NCBI RefSeq assembly: GCF_000429905.1
Contig: NZ_AUCT01000026.1
Location: 45,991 to 109,990 of the forward strand
Origin: Desulfatibacillum aliphaticivorans DSM 15576
GTDB lineage: Bacteria > Desulfobacterota > Desulfobacteria > Desulfobacterales > Desulfatibacillaceae
DNA: 64,000 bases
Direction of reading: 5' to 3'
Every line of letters begins with the position of its first letter. The stretch's first letter is position 1. Positions 54,355-63,213 of the stretch are shown here, in pieces. The notes under the pieces were generated by a model. It saw nothing but the letters and a program-made list of their open reading frames with translations, was not told where the DNA came from and made no database searches. Both the position numbers and the translations under genes were made by a program.

Positions 54355-54774
54355 TCAGGGAACTATTGTAATTCGTTTGACATTTGCGGCGGGAATCTCC
54401 GCCCCTATGTACCCTATGGCGCCTTCCTGCTGCGCCACATAATCCATAAGTTGTCGCTCCGTCTTGAACAAATTGATTTTCAAGGGTTTTCCCGTAAAGG
54501 CTATGCGCCTCCAGTGGGTGGAGAATTGGGCCGGGGTTTTACGCAGATACAATTCCAGGAATTTTTGGTGCACGGGGCCGCCTTCCAACGCAGCCGGGAA
54601 AATAAAGCCTCCCTCCTTCCACGCCCGTTCTTTCCCCAGGAAAATATTGCGCAGGGTTTTGGCTGTCAGGCTGTCCTGGCTTACATTTTTATTGGCGATC
54701 ACAACGGGGCCGTCAGCTAACGAGGCGCTGGATAAAAATAGCAGGATTAACAAAGCGCCCATGACTCGACTCAT
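54355..54774 (-). CDS. PstS-like periplasmic substrate-binding domain protein
   Basis: A 139-aa exported protein. The signal peptide runs to about residue 20 (SLADG). The mature domain, VVIANKNVSQDSLTAKTLRNIFLGK, then QEGAIGYIG near the end, is the short half-domain variant of phosphate-binding (PstS-like) proteins: the first and last lobes' motifs with much of the rest missing. Such short forms are found in many proteobacteria with unclear ligands. Start ATG 54774 has AAAGGAGAG upstream. No pst transporter genes are nearby. Confidence 0.72.
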   Translation of the reverse strand: MSRVMGALLILLFLSSASLADGPVVIANKNVSQDSLTAKTLRNIFLGKERAWKEGGFIFPAALEGGPVHQKFLELYLRKTPAQFSTHWRRIAFTGKPLKINLFKTERQLMDYVAQQEGAIGYIGAEIPAANVKRITIVP

Positions 54775-54949
54775 CAAAAAATGCTCTCCTTTGGACTTGC
54801 ATGCCGGGGGGATAGGCAATGTCTCCAGGGATTTTCTCCCTGTGTATATCATTTTATACCGGTAAAAACGCTAAATACAACGCCAAAATGACATAAAATG
54901 AATCTTTATCAACAAAAAACACCTTAAATACTACATTAATTTGAAATAA

Positions 54950-57094
54950 TTACAAGCAGTCTTTCTTGGCGGCCTTCACCGGCACCCCGGAAAAAACAGC
55001 CGTCCCGCAGATGGAATCCACCCGTTGATTGTCCGTGATGTCATTGACGGATACGCCGGGCCGGCGGGATGCCACATTCAGGGAGACCCCTTTGTATTGA
55101 TGCCCCCAGCCGTGAGGCACGCTCACAACCCCTTCCATGATGTTTGAAGTGACTTCCGCTTCCAGCTCGATTTTCCCTACCCGAGACTCCAAACTGATGA
55201 CGTCGCCTTCCTCTATTCCCCGGGAGGCTGCGTCTGCGGGGTTCAGCATGGCGGTGCAGCGGTTGGAGGGCGTGTGCATATTTTCCAGATTGTGGAACCA
55301 CGAATTGTTGGATTTCCGGTTCCGCCGGCCAATGAGCAGCAGGTCGTAATCGCCGGCAATTTCCGGCGCGGAGAAGTTCCCGGAAAGGGCTTCCAGGCCG
55401 TCCGTAAAGATTTGGGGGACGAGATTGATGCGTTTGTTTTTGGTGAACAACCGGCCGGGCAGGCTGGAGCGCAAAGGCCCCAAGTCCACTCCATGGGGGG
55501 ACGCCTTCATCTTTTTTAAGGTGAGCCCCTGGCCCCAGGGGTTGAGGCCGGCCCCGTGAGGGCCTATGCGAATTCCGGCCTTAAGCAGCAAGGTCGGGGT
55601 GCTCATTTTAACGGCGGCCGCCGCCAAGGGGTTGGCCTCCATGCGCACAGCCAGTTCCTTTAAAATCTGCCAGTTATGCCTCACGTCCCCTTCCGGTTCA
55701 AATACCGCCGGAGAATACTTGGCCATGTTGTGAGAGCCGCAAACATGCGTCATGGTTGGCATGTGGTCGTGCTCCAGAACGTTCGTGGGCGGTAAAATGA
55801 TGTTGGCATGCCGGGACGATTCGGCGATGTACCAGTCCATGGCCACCATGTAGTCCAGTTCGGCCAGGGCCTGATCCAGGATTTTTCCGTTAGGCGCAGA
55901 GAGAATGGGGTTGCCGCAAATGCTCACCAGGCCCCGGATCTTGCCGGGCCCGGGCGTCATGATTTCTTCGGCCAGAGCCGCCACGGGAAATTCGTCTCCA
56001 AAGTCGGGAAGCCCCCTCACGCGGGTTTTGTTTTTTCCCAATTCCCCTTTGGGGGTAAGCCACGAAAGAGCCCTTGCCACGTCCAAGGCCGGAGTGGGAA
56101 ACATAAAGCCCCCGGGCCTGTCGAACTTGCCTGCGATAATGTTCACAAGCATGATCAGCCAATTGACCAGAGCGCCGTGTTCCTGCACGCAAACGCCCAT
56201 GCGCCCATAACAGACCGCTGAAGGGGCGCGGCAAAACTCCCGGGCGACGGCTTCCACGTCCCGGGGGGAGACGCCGGTGACGGATTCGGTTTTTTCCGGG
56301 CTGAAGGCTTTCACCATGGATTCCGCCTTATCCAGGCCGTCGCAAAAATGCCCCAGCCACCCCGGATCCGCCAGGCCGTCCCGAAACATGACATGAAGCA
56401 GGGACGCGAGGAAGAATACGTCCGAGCCCGGCCGGATGAAAAAATGCTGGTCCGCCAAAGACGCCGTCGCCGTTTTCATGGGATCCACCACAACCACTTT
56501 GCCGCCCCGCTTTTGAATGGCTTTCATGCGGCGTCCAAACCCGGGCAGGGTCATGATGCTGCCGCCGGAAACCACGGGATTGCCTCCTATCAATAAAAAA
56601 TAGTCGGTTCGGTTTGCGTCCGGACTGGGCAACAGAAACATGTGGCCGAACAACTGCTCGCAGACCAGCATGAGCGGCAATTGGTCCGCGGAGCTTGCGG
56701 AAAAACGGTTTTTGGTGTTCATGGCCTTGAAAAAGGGCAGCAGGTAAAGCAAGGATCCATGGTAGTGGGCGTTGGGATTGCCGAAATAAAAAGCCAGGGC
56801 GTCATTGCCGTATTCTTTTCTGATCGCCTTCAATCCCGCCTCGGCCTGATTAAAGGCGTCATCCCACGAAACCCTCTCCCACCCGGCGCCTGTCCGCACC
56901 ACAGGCTGGCGCAAACGGTCGGGGTCGTTGTATAAATCCTTAAGGGCTGCGCCTTTTGCGCAAATATACCCTTTGGACAATGGATCGTTTTTGTCCCCCC
57001 GGATCGTTACAATCTCGGAACCGCGGGTGACAATTTCCAGCCCGCACATGGATTCGCAAATGGAACAGGAACGATAGTGGCGTTTTGTTTCCAT
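54950..57094 (-). CDS. Molybdopterin oxidoreductase (cytoplasmic, DMSO-reductase family)
   Basis: A 714-aa molybdoenzyme. The N-terminal [4Fe-4S] ligand set is C10xxC13xxxC17...C45 (CSICESMC, then ICAKG). The molybdopterin domain follows (GKVVVVDPMKTATASLADQHFFIRPGSD; GNPILSAPNGK) and a C-terminal dinucleotide-binding domain (NPADAASRGIEEGDVISLES). There is no Tat signal, so it is cytoplasmic. The Mo ligand is probably Ser or Asp around residue 135 rather than Cys; I cannot fix it. No Fe-S or membrane subunit is nearby, so the electron partner and substrate are unknown. Confidence 0.85.
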   Translation of the reverse strand: METKRHYRSCSICESMCGLEIVTRGSEIVTIRGDKNDPLSKGYICAKGAALKDLYNDPDRLRQPVVRTGAGWERVSWDDAFNQAEAGLKAIRKEYGNDALAFYFGNPNAHYHGSLLYLLPFFKAMNTKNRFSASSADQLPLMLVCEQLFGHMFLLPSPDANRTDYFLLIGGNPVVSGGSIMTLPGFGRRMKAIQKRGGKVVVVDPMKTATASLADQHFFIRPGSDVFFLASLLHVMFRDGLADPGWLGHFCDGLDKAESMVKAFSPEKTESVTGVSPRDVEAVAREFCRAPSAVCYGRMGVCVQEHGALVNWLIMLVNIIAGKFDRPGGFMFPTPALDVARALSWLTPKGELGKNKTRVRGLPDFGDEFPVAALAEEIMTPGPGKIRGLVSICGNPILSAPNGKILDQALAELDYMVAMDWYIAESSRHANIILPPTNVLEHDHMPTMTHVCGSHNMAKYSPAVFEPEGDVRHNWQILKELAVRMEANPLAAAAVKMSTPTLLLKAGIRIGPHGAGLNPWGQGLTLKKMKASPHGVDLGPLRSSLPGRLFTKNKRINLVPQIFTDGLEALSGNFSAPEIAGDYDLLLIGRRNRKSNNSWFHNLENMHTPSNRCTAMLNPADAASRGIEEGDVISLESRVGKIELEAEVTSNIMEGVVSVPHGWGHQYKGVSLNVASRRPGVSVNDITDNQRVDSICGTAVFSGVPVKAAKKDCL

Positions 57095-57199
57095 AACCCC
57101 CCGAAAGCAATATAGAATTTTGCGGTTCAGCGGCCAAGGCGCCGCTTAAAATGCTGGCTACGTCCTAAAACGAATTTTAACCGAATTGGTTGCTGATGA

Positions 57200-57243
57200 A
57201 AAAAGATAAGGCGAACGGACATCCTCCAATCCGTTCGCCTTAT
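57200..57243 (-). terminator. Terminator after the ACT-domain gene
   Basis: ATAAGGCGAACGGA (57206-57219) and TCCGTTCGCCTTAT (57230-57243) form a perfect 14-bp stem; the minus strand continues CTTTTTTCATC. It ends the transcript of the ACT-domain gene 45 bp after its stop. Confidence 0.8.
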
Positions 57244-57287
57244 TCATAACAGTTGCTTGGTGTGAATGCAACCTGAGAGATGCGCTT

Positions 57288-58004
57288 TCAGCTTGGCGGA
57301 GAAAGCACTTTCAACAGTGCGTCCTGAATCTCATCCAGCTTGCCTTTATCCAAGATTTTTTTGCCGGCTCTGTCCTGAATAAAAAATACGTCCATGACCA
57401 GGTAGCCGAAGGTGGCGATCCGGGCCGTACAAACCGTGACGTCGCACAGGTGCAATTCCCGGGTGATCCGATACAGGAGGCCAAGGCTGTCTCCTGCACT
57501 TACGCTGACTACCGTGAAAAAACGCGACGCATCATTGTCCAGGCGCACGGAAGGGGTCGCATGATACCGGGAGTCGGGTTCCGCCTCCGGGGAGTCCAGC
57601 TTCTTCCGGAGCATGGATTCCAGATCAATCCTGCCTTCCAGAATGCCCAAGAGGTCATTTTCCAGCTTCTGGCCCCAGGTGTCGTCCAAAACCGCGTCAA
57701 TAGGCAGCTTCACCTTAAAAATGTCAATCACGGTCTGGTTGGTCCATGTGTATATGCGGGACTCCTGGATATCCAGTCCATGAAGAAAAAAAGTCCCGGT
57801 TATTTTATTGAAAAGACCAGACTGGTCCGTGCAACATATGGTGATGGAACGGGTGCGGTCATCATCGGCGGGAGCGATTTGCACCAGCGCAGTTGCGTGC
57901 GCGAGCTTCTGATGGAGTTCTATGTGGCTGGAAATATCCTCCGGAGAATTTTCCCGGGTGTACCGGGCTGGCATGTGGTTAAAAAGTTCTTTCCAATCGT
58001 ACAT
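57288..58004 (-). CDS. Stand-alone ACT-ACT protein resembling the GlnD C-terminus
   Basis: A 238-aa protein that corresponds to the last third of the PII uridylyltransferase GlnD: a linker NHMPARYTRENSPEDISSHI, then ACT domain one (TICCTDQSGLFNKITGTFFLHGLDIQESRIYTW cut into smaller motifs: DQSGLFNKITG, GLDIQESRI) and ACT domain two (AGDSLGLLYRITRELHLCDVTV, then ARIATFGYLVMDVFFI). The nucleotidyltransferase and HD domains are absent. ACT pairs bind glutamine or other amino acids in GlnD, so this could be a free amino-acid sensor. I start at ATG 58004 (AGAGG site). No frameshifted GlnD remnant is visible upstream. Confidence 0.75.
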   Translation of the reverse strand: MYDWKELFNHMPARYTRENSPEDISSHIELHQKLAHATALVQIAPADDDRTRSITICCTDQSGLFNKITGTFFLHGLDIQESRIYTWTNQTVIDIFKVKLPIDAVLDDTWGQKLENDLLGILEGRIDLESMLRKKLDSPEAEPDSRYHATPSVRLDNDASRFFTVVSVSAGDSLGLLYRITRELHLCDVTVCTARIATFGYLVMDVFFIQDRAGKKILDKGKLDEIQDALLKVLSPPS

Positions 58005-58206
58005 GGTAGCGCCTCTCTTTCTGCTCTTTCTCAACAAGGGTTTATCCCCCCTTTCCATCTTTTAATGGCAAGAATGGCGCCAGAATTATAATCCCCTGAA
58101 TTAATGCGAAATGCGCCATAAGCAGCCGGCTTTATAAATACAAAATTGTATCTACATCTCTATCAAATATACAAAAACGAAGTTTTTTTCGCCCAAAAAA
58201 ACCGCT

Positions 58207-59316
58207 CTACTCCAAACGGCCGCCATTCCAAATGCTTCGCGCCTTGTCAACCAAAGCCGCAGCAGCCACGCGAGCTCCCAAAGGAGAGGGATGCGTATCG
58301 TCGCCGGCTGCGTACAGGGACTTGGGGGTCGCCCCGGCCTCTCTCTCAGATTGTCGGTTTTGAAAATCTTCTCTAAAATACCCGGATAAACGGAAATGGG
58401 GAAGCCTGAATTTTTCCGCCAGCCGTTCCACGGTCATCCGAGGGCCTTGGGGCGGTGCTGCTTTTTTGTCCCCGTCGAGCCACAGGCCGTCGCCGCCGTT
58501 ATCCACGTCCATAATCCCGTCGTCGTCAAACCGCGGCCAAACGGCGATCAAACAGGAAAATCCGTTTTCCAACGAAAGCTGCTGGAGCAGCTCAAAGCCT
58601 TGCTCCACGTTGTTTCCTCCGATTTCTTCGAATTGCCGGTCATTGATCCAATAATCTTTGTTTTCCGATGCAAAATGCATCCAGTCCGTTTCCATGGCCA
58701 GGGTCCGGAAAAGTCTGGAATGGATGAACAGCCACTCAATATATTTGGGCCGTTGGATGCGGTAATGGCTGATCTGGCTGTTGAAATCCCTGAAATCGTT
58801 TTTGACGAAGATCAGAATCACCATGTCCGGGTCGAATTTCAATGCTTTGGTGCGCAGCAGCTCCACTTCGGCCCGGGTGCAATACCCTCCCATTCCAAAA
58901 TTCAACACTTCGACGCGGTCTTCAACCATCAACCGGTCCATCCAGCGCGAAATGGTCTGGTTCAAATCCCAAACTCTGTGTCCCGCGGCCACGGAATCGC
59001 CCAGCACCACAATCCGTTTCCATCCCGGCTTTTTTTCCAGGGACCGTTCTATATCCCGCTGTCCGTGGGCGTTGATGTATGGGAACGTCTCGTGCAAGTT
59101 CGGGGTGCTGCACCGGAAGTTGGGTTTTAGCTCATAGCCCAGGATGGGGTTGGATGAGGCCTGATAAGCGCTGTTTTCCACATGGGTCCGCACGCGATGC
59201 ACGTCCGGGCCTATGTTCAAGATGCGCGCAAAGGCTTCGGCGAACCCGAGGGCGAGCAAGGTCGATACGCACACCAGCATGAGCTTGGCGCAAATGTTGC
59301 TAATTTTGTATTTCAT
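58207..59316 (-). CDS. SGNH/GDSL-type hydrolase with N-terminal membrane anchor
   Basis: A 369-aa protein. An N-terminal hydrophobic segment (~8-30) anchors or exports it. The SGNH blocks are clear: VVLGDSVAAG (catalytic Ser in block I), GMGGYCTRA (Gly block), VKNDFRD (Asn block) and DDTHPSPLG (Asp-His block V). Likely an O-acetyl or other ester hydrolase acting on polysaccharide or lipid. No ribosome site is visible before the ATG at 59316, and a terminator-like hairpin sits in its leader. It is divergent from a secreted unknown. Confidence 0.8.
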   Translation of the reverse strand: MKYKISNICAKLMLVCVSTLLALGFAEAFARILNIGPDVHRVRTHVENSAYQASSNPILGYELKPNFRCSTPNLHETFPYINAHGQRDIERSLEKKPGWKRIVVLGDSVAAGHRVWDLNQTISRWMDRLMVEDRVEVLNFGMGGYCTRAEVELLRTKALKFDPDMVILIFVKNDFRDFNSQISHYRIQRPKYIEWLFIHSRLFRTLAMETDWMHFASENKDYWINDRQFEEIGGNNVEQGFELLQQLSLENGFSCLIAVWPRFDDDGIMDVDNGGDGLWLDGDKKAAPPQGPRMTVERLAEKFRLPHFRLSGYFREDFQNRQSEREAGATPKSLYAAGDDTHPSPLGARVAAAALVDKARSIWNGGRLE

Positions 59317-59327
59317 GACAATCAGCA

Positions 59328-59360
59328 AAAAACCGCCGCACGGGGAGAGCGGAGGTTTTT
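59328..59360 (-). promoter_or_regulatory. Terminator-like hairpin in the leader of the SGNH gene
   Basis: AAAAACC-G-CCGC (59328-59339) pairs with GCGG-A-GGTTTTT (59349-59360), one mismatch inside. Read on the minus strand it is a stem plus T-run ending 11 bp before the ATG, with no separate ribosome site. It could attenuate the gene or mark the end of a plus-strand leader transcript. Confidence 0.4.
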
Positions 59361-59531
59361 TTTCAAGGCCAAAAGGGAACGCAAAGCATGATCAGCATAT
59401 GAATACACCGAAATCCTTGACTTTTGTCCTATCACGTCATATTGGTTTATTCAAGGCCTTGTCTCAGTAATTCCATTGGCGCGAACGCTGTGCGCCAACC
59501 CCTGTAAGTCCATACAATTAGGAGCGTCACA

Positions 59532-60608
59532 ATGAATAGGTTTCTATCCGTTGCCTGTGCGACCTTGGCATGCGCTTTAGCACTCGTTGCCTGGATCCCT
59601 CAGCCTGCTGCGGCTGAATTCAGCCCGGACCCGGAGACGGATTTTATAATTGACGTAGACAAAGTGATCTATACGGATCAGGCGGGGCGAATCATTGTTG
59701 ATGATTTTTCCGTCCAGCCCTTTCCCGGGGAGCAAATCGCCTACTTTGACGTCTCCCAGTACGCCAATGGCCACGAAGGGGTGTATGACTACAACATACA
59801 GGCGGACAAGGAATTCACCCCCGCCGCTTATCTCAATAGAATCATGAATGACGACGACGATGAGCATTTTCTGCGCCTGGCCCTTGATCAGGAGGAAGGG
59901 GATTTCGGCTGGTTCCCCCTTGTCATGGGAGACGGAACGGCCAGAAACATAGACTTAAGCGTGAAATTCACGAATTTCAGGAATGTCACGGAATCCCAGA
60001 CAGGCTACCATTTTCAATTGGCCGCAGGCGGATGCACCCTGACCGGGCTGTGGTTCACCGGCACCCGTGCAAACGGGAAGACGTACAGGGACGCCTTGAT
60101 TTTTTTCGGCGCCATAACGGACGACGATGGAACCACCTACCCGGTGTCGGACACCGACGGCTACCCCTTGGAAGCCATTATTACGGATACGTCCGACCCG
60201 GACCAGACAACGGTCACGTTGCGGCTTATCATCAGCACGTATAACGAGGACGACACGGCTTATCAGGGAGGGCTTCTGAGCGCCAGCTATAAGATAAACG
60301 ACGAAGACACCGTCGCTTTTTTTGAGGGCAGCACCCTGAACGTAAGGCAGGTCACGGGCTATGACGGAACTTATACGGATGACCAGGGCGTGGAGCACAG
60401 CTACGACCAGGGGGATTCCGTGGGGTACTATTCCTTCCCCTTTATTCATATGTACACCAAGCATTACGCGGCCGGCAGCCTTTCAAACACCACAACCGTG
60501 ATTGACGAGCACGTGGGTGGAACCTGCTTTATCGACAATGTATTTGCAAAGCCCGGCAAAGAATCCAAAATCATCAATCCCACATGGCTTTGGAAGTCCC
60601 GTCCATAA
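59532..60608 (+). CDS. Secreted protein, function unknown
   Basis: A 358-aa exported protein; Sec signal peptide ends near residue 28 (AAA|EF) and a TAGGAG site precedes the ATG. The mature chain is beta-rich and acidic, with repeated Asp-rich turns (NDDDDEH, DEEGD, DTDGYP, DTSDPDQ) that may bind calcium. Only two cysteines are visible (AAGGCTL and GGTCFID), possibly a disulfide. I do not recognise a family. Its 3' end overlaps the convergent membrane-protein gene by 35 bp. Confidence 0.7.
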   Translation: MNRFLSVACATLACALALVAWIPQPAAAEFSPDPETDFIIDVDKVIYTDQAGRIIVDDFSVQPFPGEQIAYFDVSQYANGHEGVYDYNIQADKEFTPAAYLNRIMNDDDDEHFLRLALDQEEGDFGWFPLVMGDGTARNIDLSVKFTNFRNVTESQTGYHFQLAAGGCTLTGLWFTGTRANGKTYRDALIFFGAITDDDGTTYPVSDTDGYPLEAIITDTSDPDQTTVTLRLIISTYNEDDTAYQGGLLSASYKINDEDTVAFFEGSTLNVRQVTGYDGTYTDDQGVEHSYDQGDSVGYYSFPFIHMYTKHYAAGSLSNTTTVIDEHVGGTCFIDNVFAKPGKESKIINPTWLWKSRP

Positions 60609-62190
60609 GGGTTTGAAGACTCTTTCCCGCCTGGACGTGGCCGGGATCGGCGGCCAGAACCTTTTTCAGGTTTTTCACCGCCGCCGAAACATCGCCCAAT
60701 TGCATCTGGGCCGTGGCCAGGCCGAATAAAGCCTCCACGTGGTCCGGTTCCCACATCAGCGCCTGCTTAAAGCATTCGGCGCCTTCCTCGAACTCCCCTC
60801 TGTTCACAGCCAGGCAGCCCAGCCCGTACCATGCATCCCCATGTCTGGGGTTGATTGCCAGGGCCTTTTTATATTCCTCGGCGGCTTCAGCCGAACGCCC
60901 CCGGGCGGCCAGCGACGAGCCCAAATATTCGTGAACCATATAATTTTTTCTCGTAACATCAAGGGTATGGGCGTACAGGGTAATGGAATCCTTCCATGCG
61001 GCCGCCTGCATTGTTGAAACCACGAACAGGAAAATGACGAAGGCCGCCGTCAAAGCAATGCCAGGCCGGGCCAAAGAGTCTCTTTTCCTTATCAGCCAAT
61101 CCCCGCTCCATACCGCCCCTATGATCAATCCCAGCAATGGAATGTACATAAACCGGTCCGCACGGCCCTGCAGCCCGGATTGCACCAGGCCGATCACCGG
61201 CAGCAGGGCGACGATGAAAAAGAACCAGCCCGCCGTGACCCAAGGCGTCTTACCCCTGAATCTCCAGGCAAAACCAGTGGTCGCAGCGAAAAAAACGCCG
61301 GCCAATACGGCTTGATAAACCGGCAGGTCCATGCCTGCATGCGGATAAAAAACGCCCAGGTTCAACGGCCACAGGCTTTTCAGCGCATACCATCCGTAGG
61401 CGTATACGGCGCCCCCAACGCGGGCGGCCAGGGGAACGGCGCCAAGGCTTTGCACGCCCCGGTATAGGTTTTGGGCGTACAGCGTGATGAGCCCGAATCC
61501 CAGGCACATCACCGCCAGGGGGATTTTTTCCAAAATCAGACATCGGACCTTCTCCCGGGAGAATCGGTTCAAAGGCCAATAATCCAGGATCAGCAATATA
61601 AAAGGGAGCGTTACCGCCATAGGCTTGGCCGCCAAAGACAAAAAACCGGCGCAGAAAGTCCACGCCAACCAGGCCCGGCTGCGAGTGTGAGCGTATCGCC
61701 CGTAAGCCCCCATGGCCAATAGAAAGAAAAGAGCGAAAAGCACGTCTTTCCGTTCTGACACCCAGCAGACGGACTCCACGTGCAGAGGATGGACCGCAAA
61801 AATCAAAGCGGATATCAAACTTAAGCGAAATGACTTGGTCAGCGGCGAAAAAACCCACAAGACCAGCAGGCTGTTAGCCAGGTGGAGCAGCATATTGGTC
61901 AGGTGAAACCCCCAGGCGCCCCCGCCGAAAAGGCTTTGATCGGCCATCAGGGATATCCAGGTTAAAGGAATCCAAAATCCCCCATGCAAGGTTTGAAAAG
62001 CCCAGGCGACTCCATTGGCCGTCAGCCCGGCCTGCACCATGGGATTTTGCGTGACGTACACCCCGTCGTCCAGGTCAATAAAGTCAAACCCCAGGCTTTG
62101 GGCGTAAATCCCCAGGACCGCCGCGGTCAACAGTGCTCCGGCAACGATATGCATCTTTAAACGCGTGCGTGCGGTCTGGTTGTTCTCCAT
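60574..62190 (-). CDS. Polytopic membrane protein with C-terminal TPR repeats
   Basis: A 538-aa protein. Residues ~15-400 contain about ten membrane helices with the loop IDLDDGVYVTQNP near residue 38 and HPLHVESVCWVSERKDVL near 125, the pattern of TMTC/DUF1736-like glycosyltransferase-type proteins (GT-C fold). The C-terminal ~130 residues hold three TPRs (AEEYKKALAINPRHGDAWYGLG, CFKQALMWEPDHVEALF, LKKVLAADPGHVQA). A sugar-transfer role at the membrane with a TPR docking tail is likely; the acceptor is unknown. It probably forms a transcript with the 105-aa gene just upstream. Confidence 0.82.
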   Translation of the reverse strand: MENNQTARTRLKMHIVAGALLTAAVLGIYAQSLGFDFIDLDDGVYVTQNPMVQAGLTANGVAWAFQTLHGGFWIPLTWISLMADQSLFGGGAWGFHLTNMLLHLANSLLVLWVFSPLTKSFRLSLISALIFAVHPLHVESVCWVSERKDVLFALFFLLAMGAYGRYAHTRSRAWLAWTFCAGFLSLAAKPMAVTLPFILLILDYWPLNRFSREKVRCLILEKIPLAVMCLGFGLITLYAQNLYRGVQSLGAVPLAARVGGAVYAYGWYALKSLWPLNLGVFYPHAGMDLPVYQAVLAGVFFAATTGFAWRFRGKTPWVTAGWFFFIVALLPVIGLVQSGLQGRADRFMYIPLLGLIIGAVWSGDWLIRKRDSLARPGIALTAAFVIFLFVVSTMQAAAWKDSITLYAHTLDVTRKNYMVHEYLGSSLAARGRSAEAAEEYKKALAINPRHGDAWYGLGCLAVNRGEFEEGAECFKQALMWEPDHVEALFGLATAQMQLGDVSAAVKNLKKVLAADPGHVQAGKSLQTLMDGTSKAMWD

Positions 62191-62193
62191 AAA

Positions 62194-62511
62194 TCAAGGC
62201 CTGGCTTCAATGGGAGAGATTGGTTCAGCAAGATTAACACCTTGCAATGGTAAAACATTTCTTATCAAGAGAAAAGCCTGAATTTTGCGGGCTGGCTGTG
62301 AAGCGGGAGGTTTGAAAGAAAAAGGTGCAACCAGGCCCAACTGCCTGACGACTTCCAGGTTGTGGTCATCGTCGTATTCGAATTCAGTGATGTCGGGATA
62401 AATGGATGAAGAGGCCAGCTCGAACTTGTAAATGCCCTTATTGATGACGGACGTGAATTCCCTGGCGCCGAAGGTAACCATTTCCAAGGTCGGCAGATCA
62501 GGTTGCGCCAT
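62194..62511 (-). CDS. Small hypothetical protein upstream of the TPR membrane protein
   Basis: A 105-aa reading frame that ends three bases before the ATG of the TPR membrane protein. It begins MAQPDLPTLEMVTFGAREF and has an acidic middle (EFEYDDDHNLEVV). There is no good ribosome site and no known domain, so it may be the truncated end of a longer gene or a small partner. Position is the main support. Confidence 0.4.
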   Translation of the reverse strand: MAQPDLPTLEMVTFGAREFTSVINKGIYKFELASSSIYPDITEFEYDDDHNLEVVRQLGLVAPFSFKPPASQPARKIQAFLLIRNVLPLQGVNLAEPISPIEARP

Positions 62512-62542
62512 ATTGGCGCGTTGCGGGCCGATAAAAGATTAA

Positions 62543-62727
62543 TAAACTATGTTTAATAGATATTCTAATGACTGAATTTATGTATTATTTCAGATCGATA
62601 TAAAGTTAGTGGATTAATCAGGGACGTCCCCAAAAATATAAACTATGTTAAATTGATATTGTAATGACTGGATTTATGCATTATTTCAAATTGATATAAA
62701 GTTAGTGGATTAGTCAGGGACGTCTCC
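62543..62727. repeat. Tandem direct repeat, two 89-bp copies
   Basis: Copies at 62543-62631 and 62639-62727 (96-bp period) both begin TAAACTATGTT, share ATAAAGTTAGTGGATTA near the end, and close with the motif CAGGGACGTC. They differ at roughly one position in ten. The same GGGGACGTC motif recurs at ~63567 beside the toxin fragment, so these may be traces of a mobile or REP-like element. They are not CRISPR: only two copies and no short uniform repeats. Confidence 0.7.
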
Positions 62728-62751
62728 TTGAATATGCGAATTGAAATCTTT

Positions 62752-63195
62752 TCAATGACTGAAAGAAAAATTGCATATTTCCCATTTTTCCATATGAACT
62801 GTGAATACATAGTCACCACTTAAAATAGTCTCATCAAAACCATAATGCAAATCAATTTTAGAACCTATATATATATACAATTCATCCAATTTTAAGCACT
62901 TTAGTAACTCATCCATATTGGTAAGGTAATCACCATTAATTTTGCTTTGAACATTGTAAAATATTGTGCTGTTAATTTTAGATAACAACATTTCATACTT
63001 CTCATAAAGCTCATGCAGCATTTCATATGACTCTTTATAAGGACCTGTAACATCCCCTTGTACGTAAACAAAGACTTCATGGCCAACTGGAGCAAACATA
63101 ATTTTTCCTGTCCATGTATCATGATTATCGTATTTTATATTACCAAACACATTATCTTTAATTTTTTTATGTTTAAAAAAGTCCAAAATCCCCAT
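62752..63195 (-). CDS. Probable immunity protein of a polymorphic toxin
   Basis: A 147-aa AT-rich gene, unlike its GC-rich neighbours. The start ATG 63195 follows GGGGGG; a TTG four codons earlier is possible. The protein (FGNIKYDNHDTWTGKI, GDVTGPYKESYEMLHELYEKYEMLL as separate motifs, ending HMEKWEICNF) has the small alpha/beta, DUF-type layout common to immunity proteins encoded right after toxin C-termini. It begins 18 bp after the stop of the toxin fragment at 63214-63588, on the same strand. A family name is not certain. Confidence 0.6.
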   Translation of the reverse strand: MGILDFFKHKKIKDNVFGNIKYDNHDTWTGKIMFAPVGHEVFVYVQGDVTGPYKESYEMLHELYEKYEMLLSKINSTIFYNVQSKINGDYLTNMDELLKCLKLDELYIYIGSKIDLHYGFDETILSGDYVFTVHMEKWEICNFSFSH

Positions 63196-63213
63196 AATGC
63201 CCCCCAAAAAAAA

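Noticed and set aside
62543..62727. CRISPR array
   Set aside because: Only two 89-bp imperfect copies with a 7-bp gap, no short uniform repeats and spacers, no cas genes.
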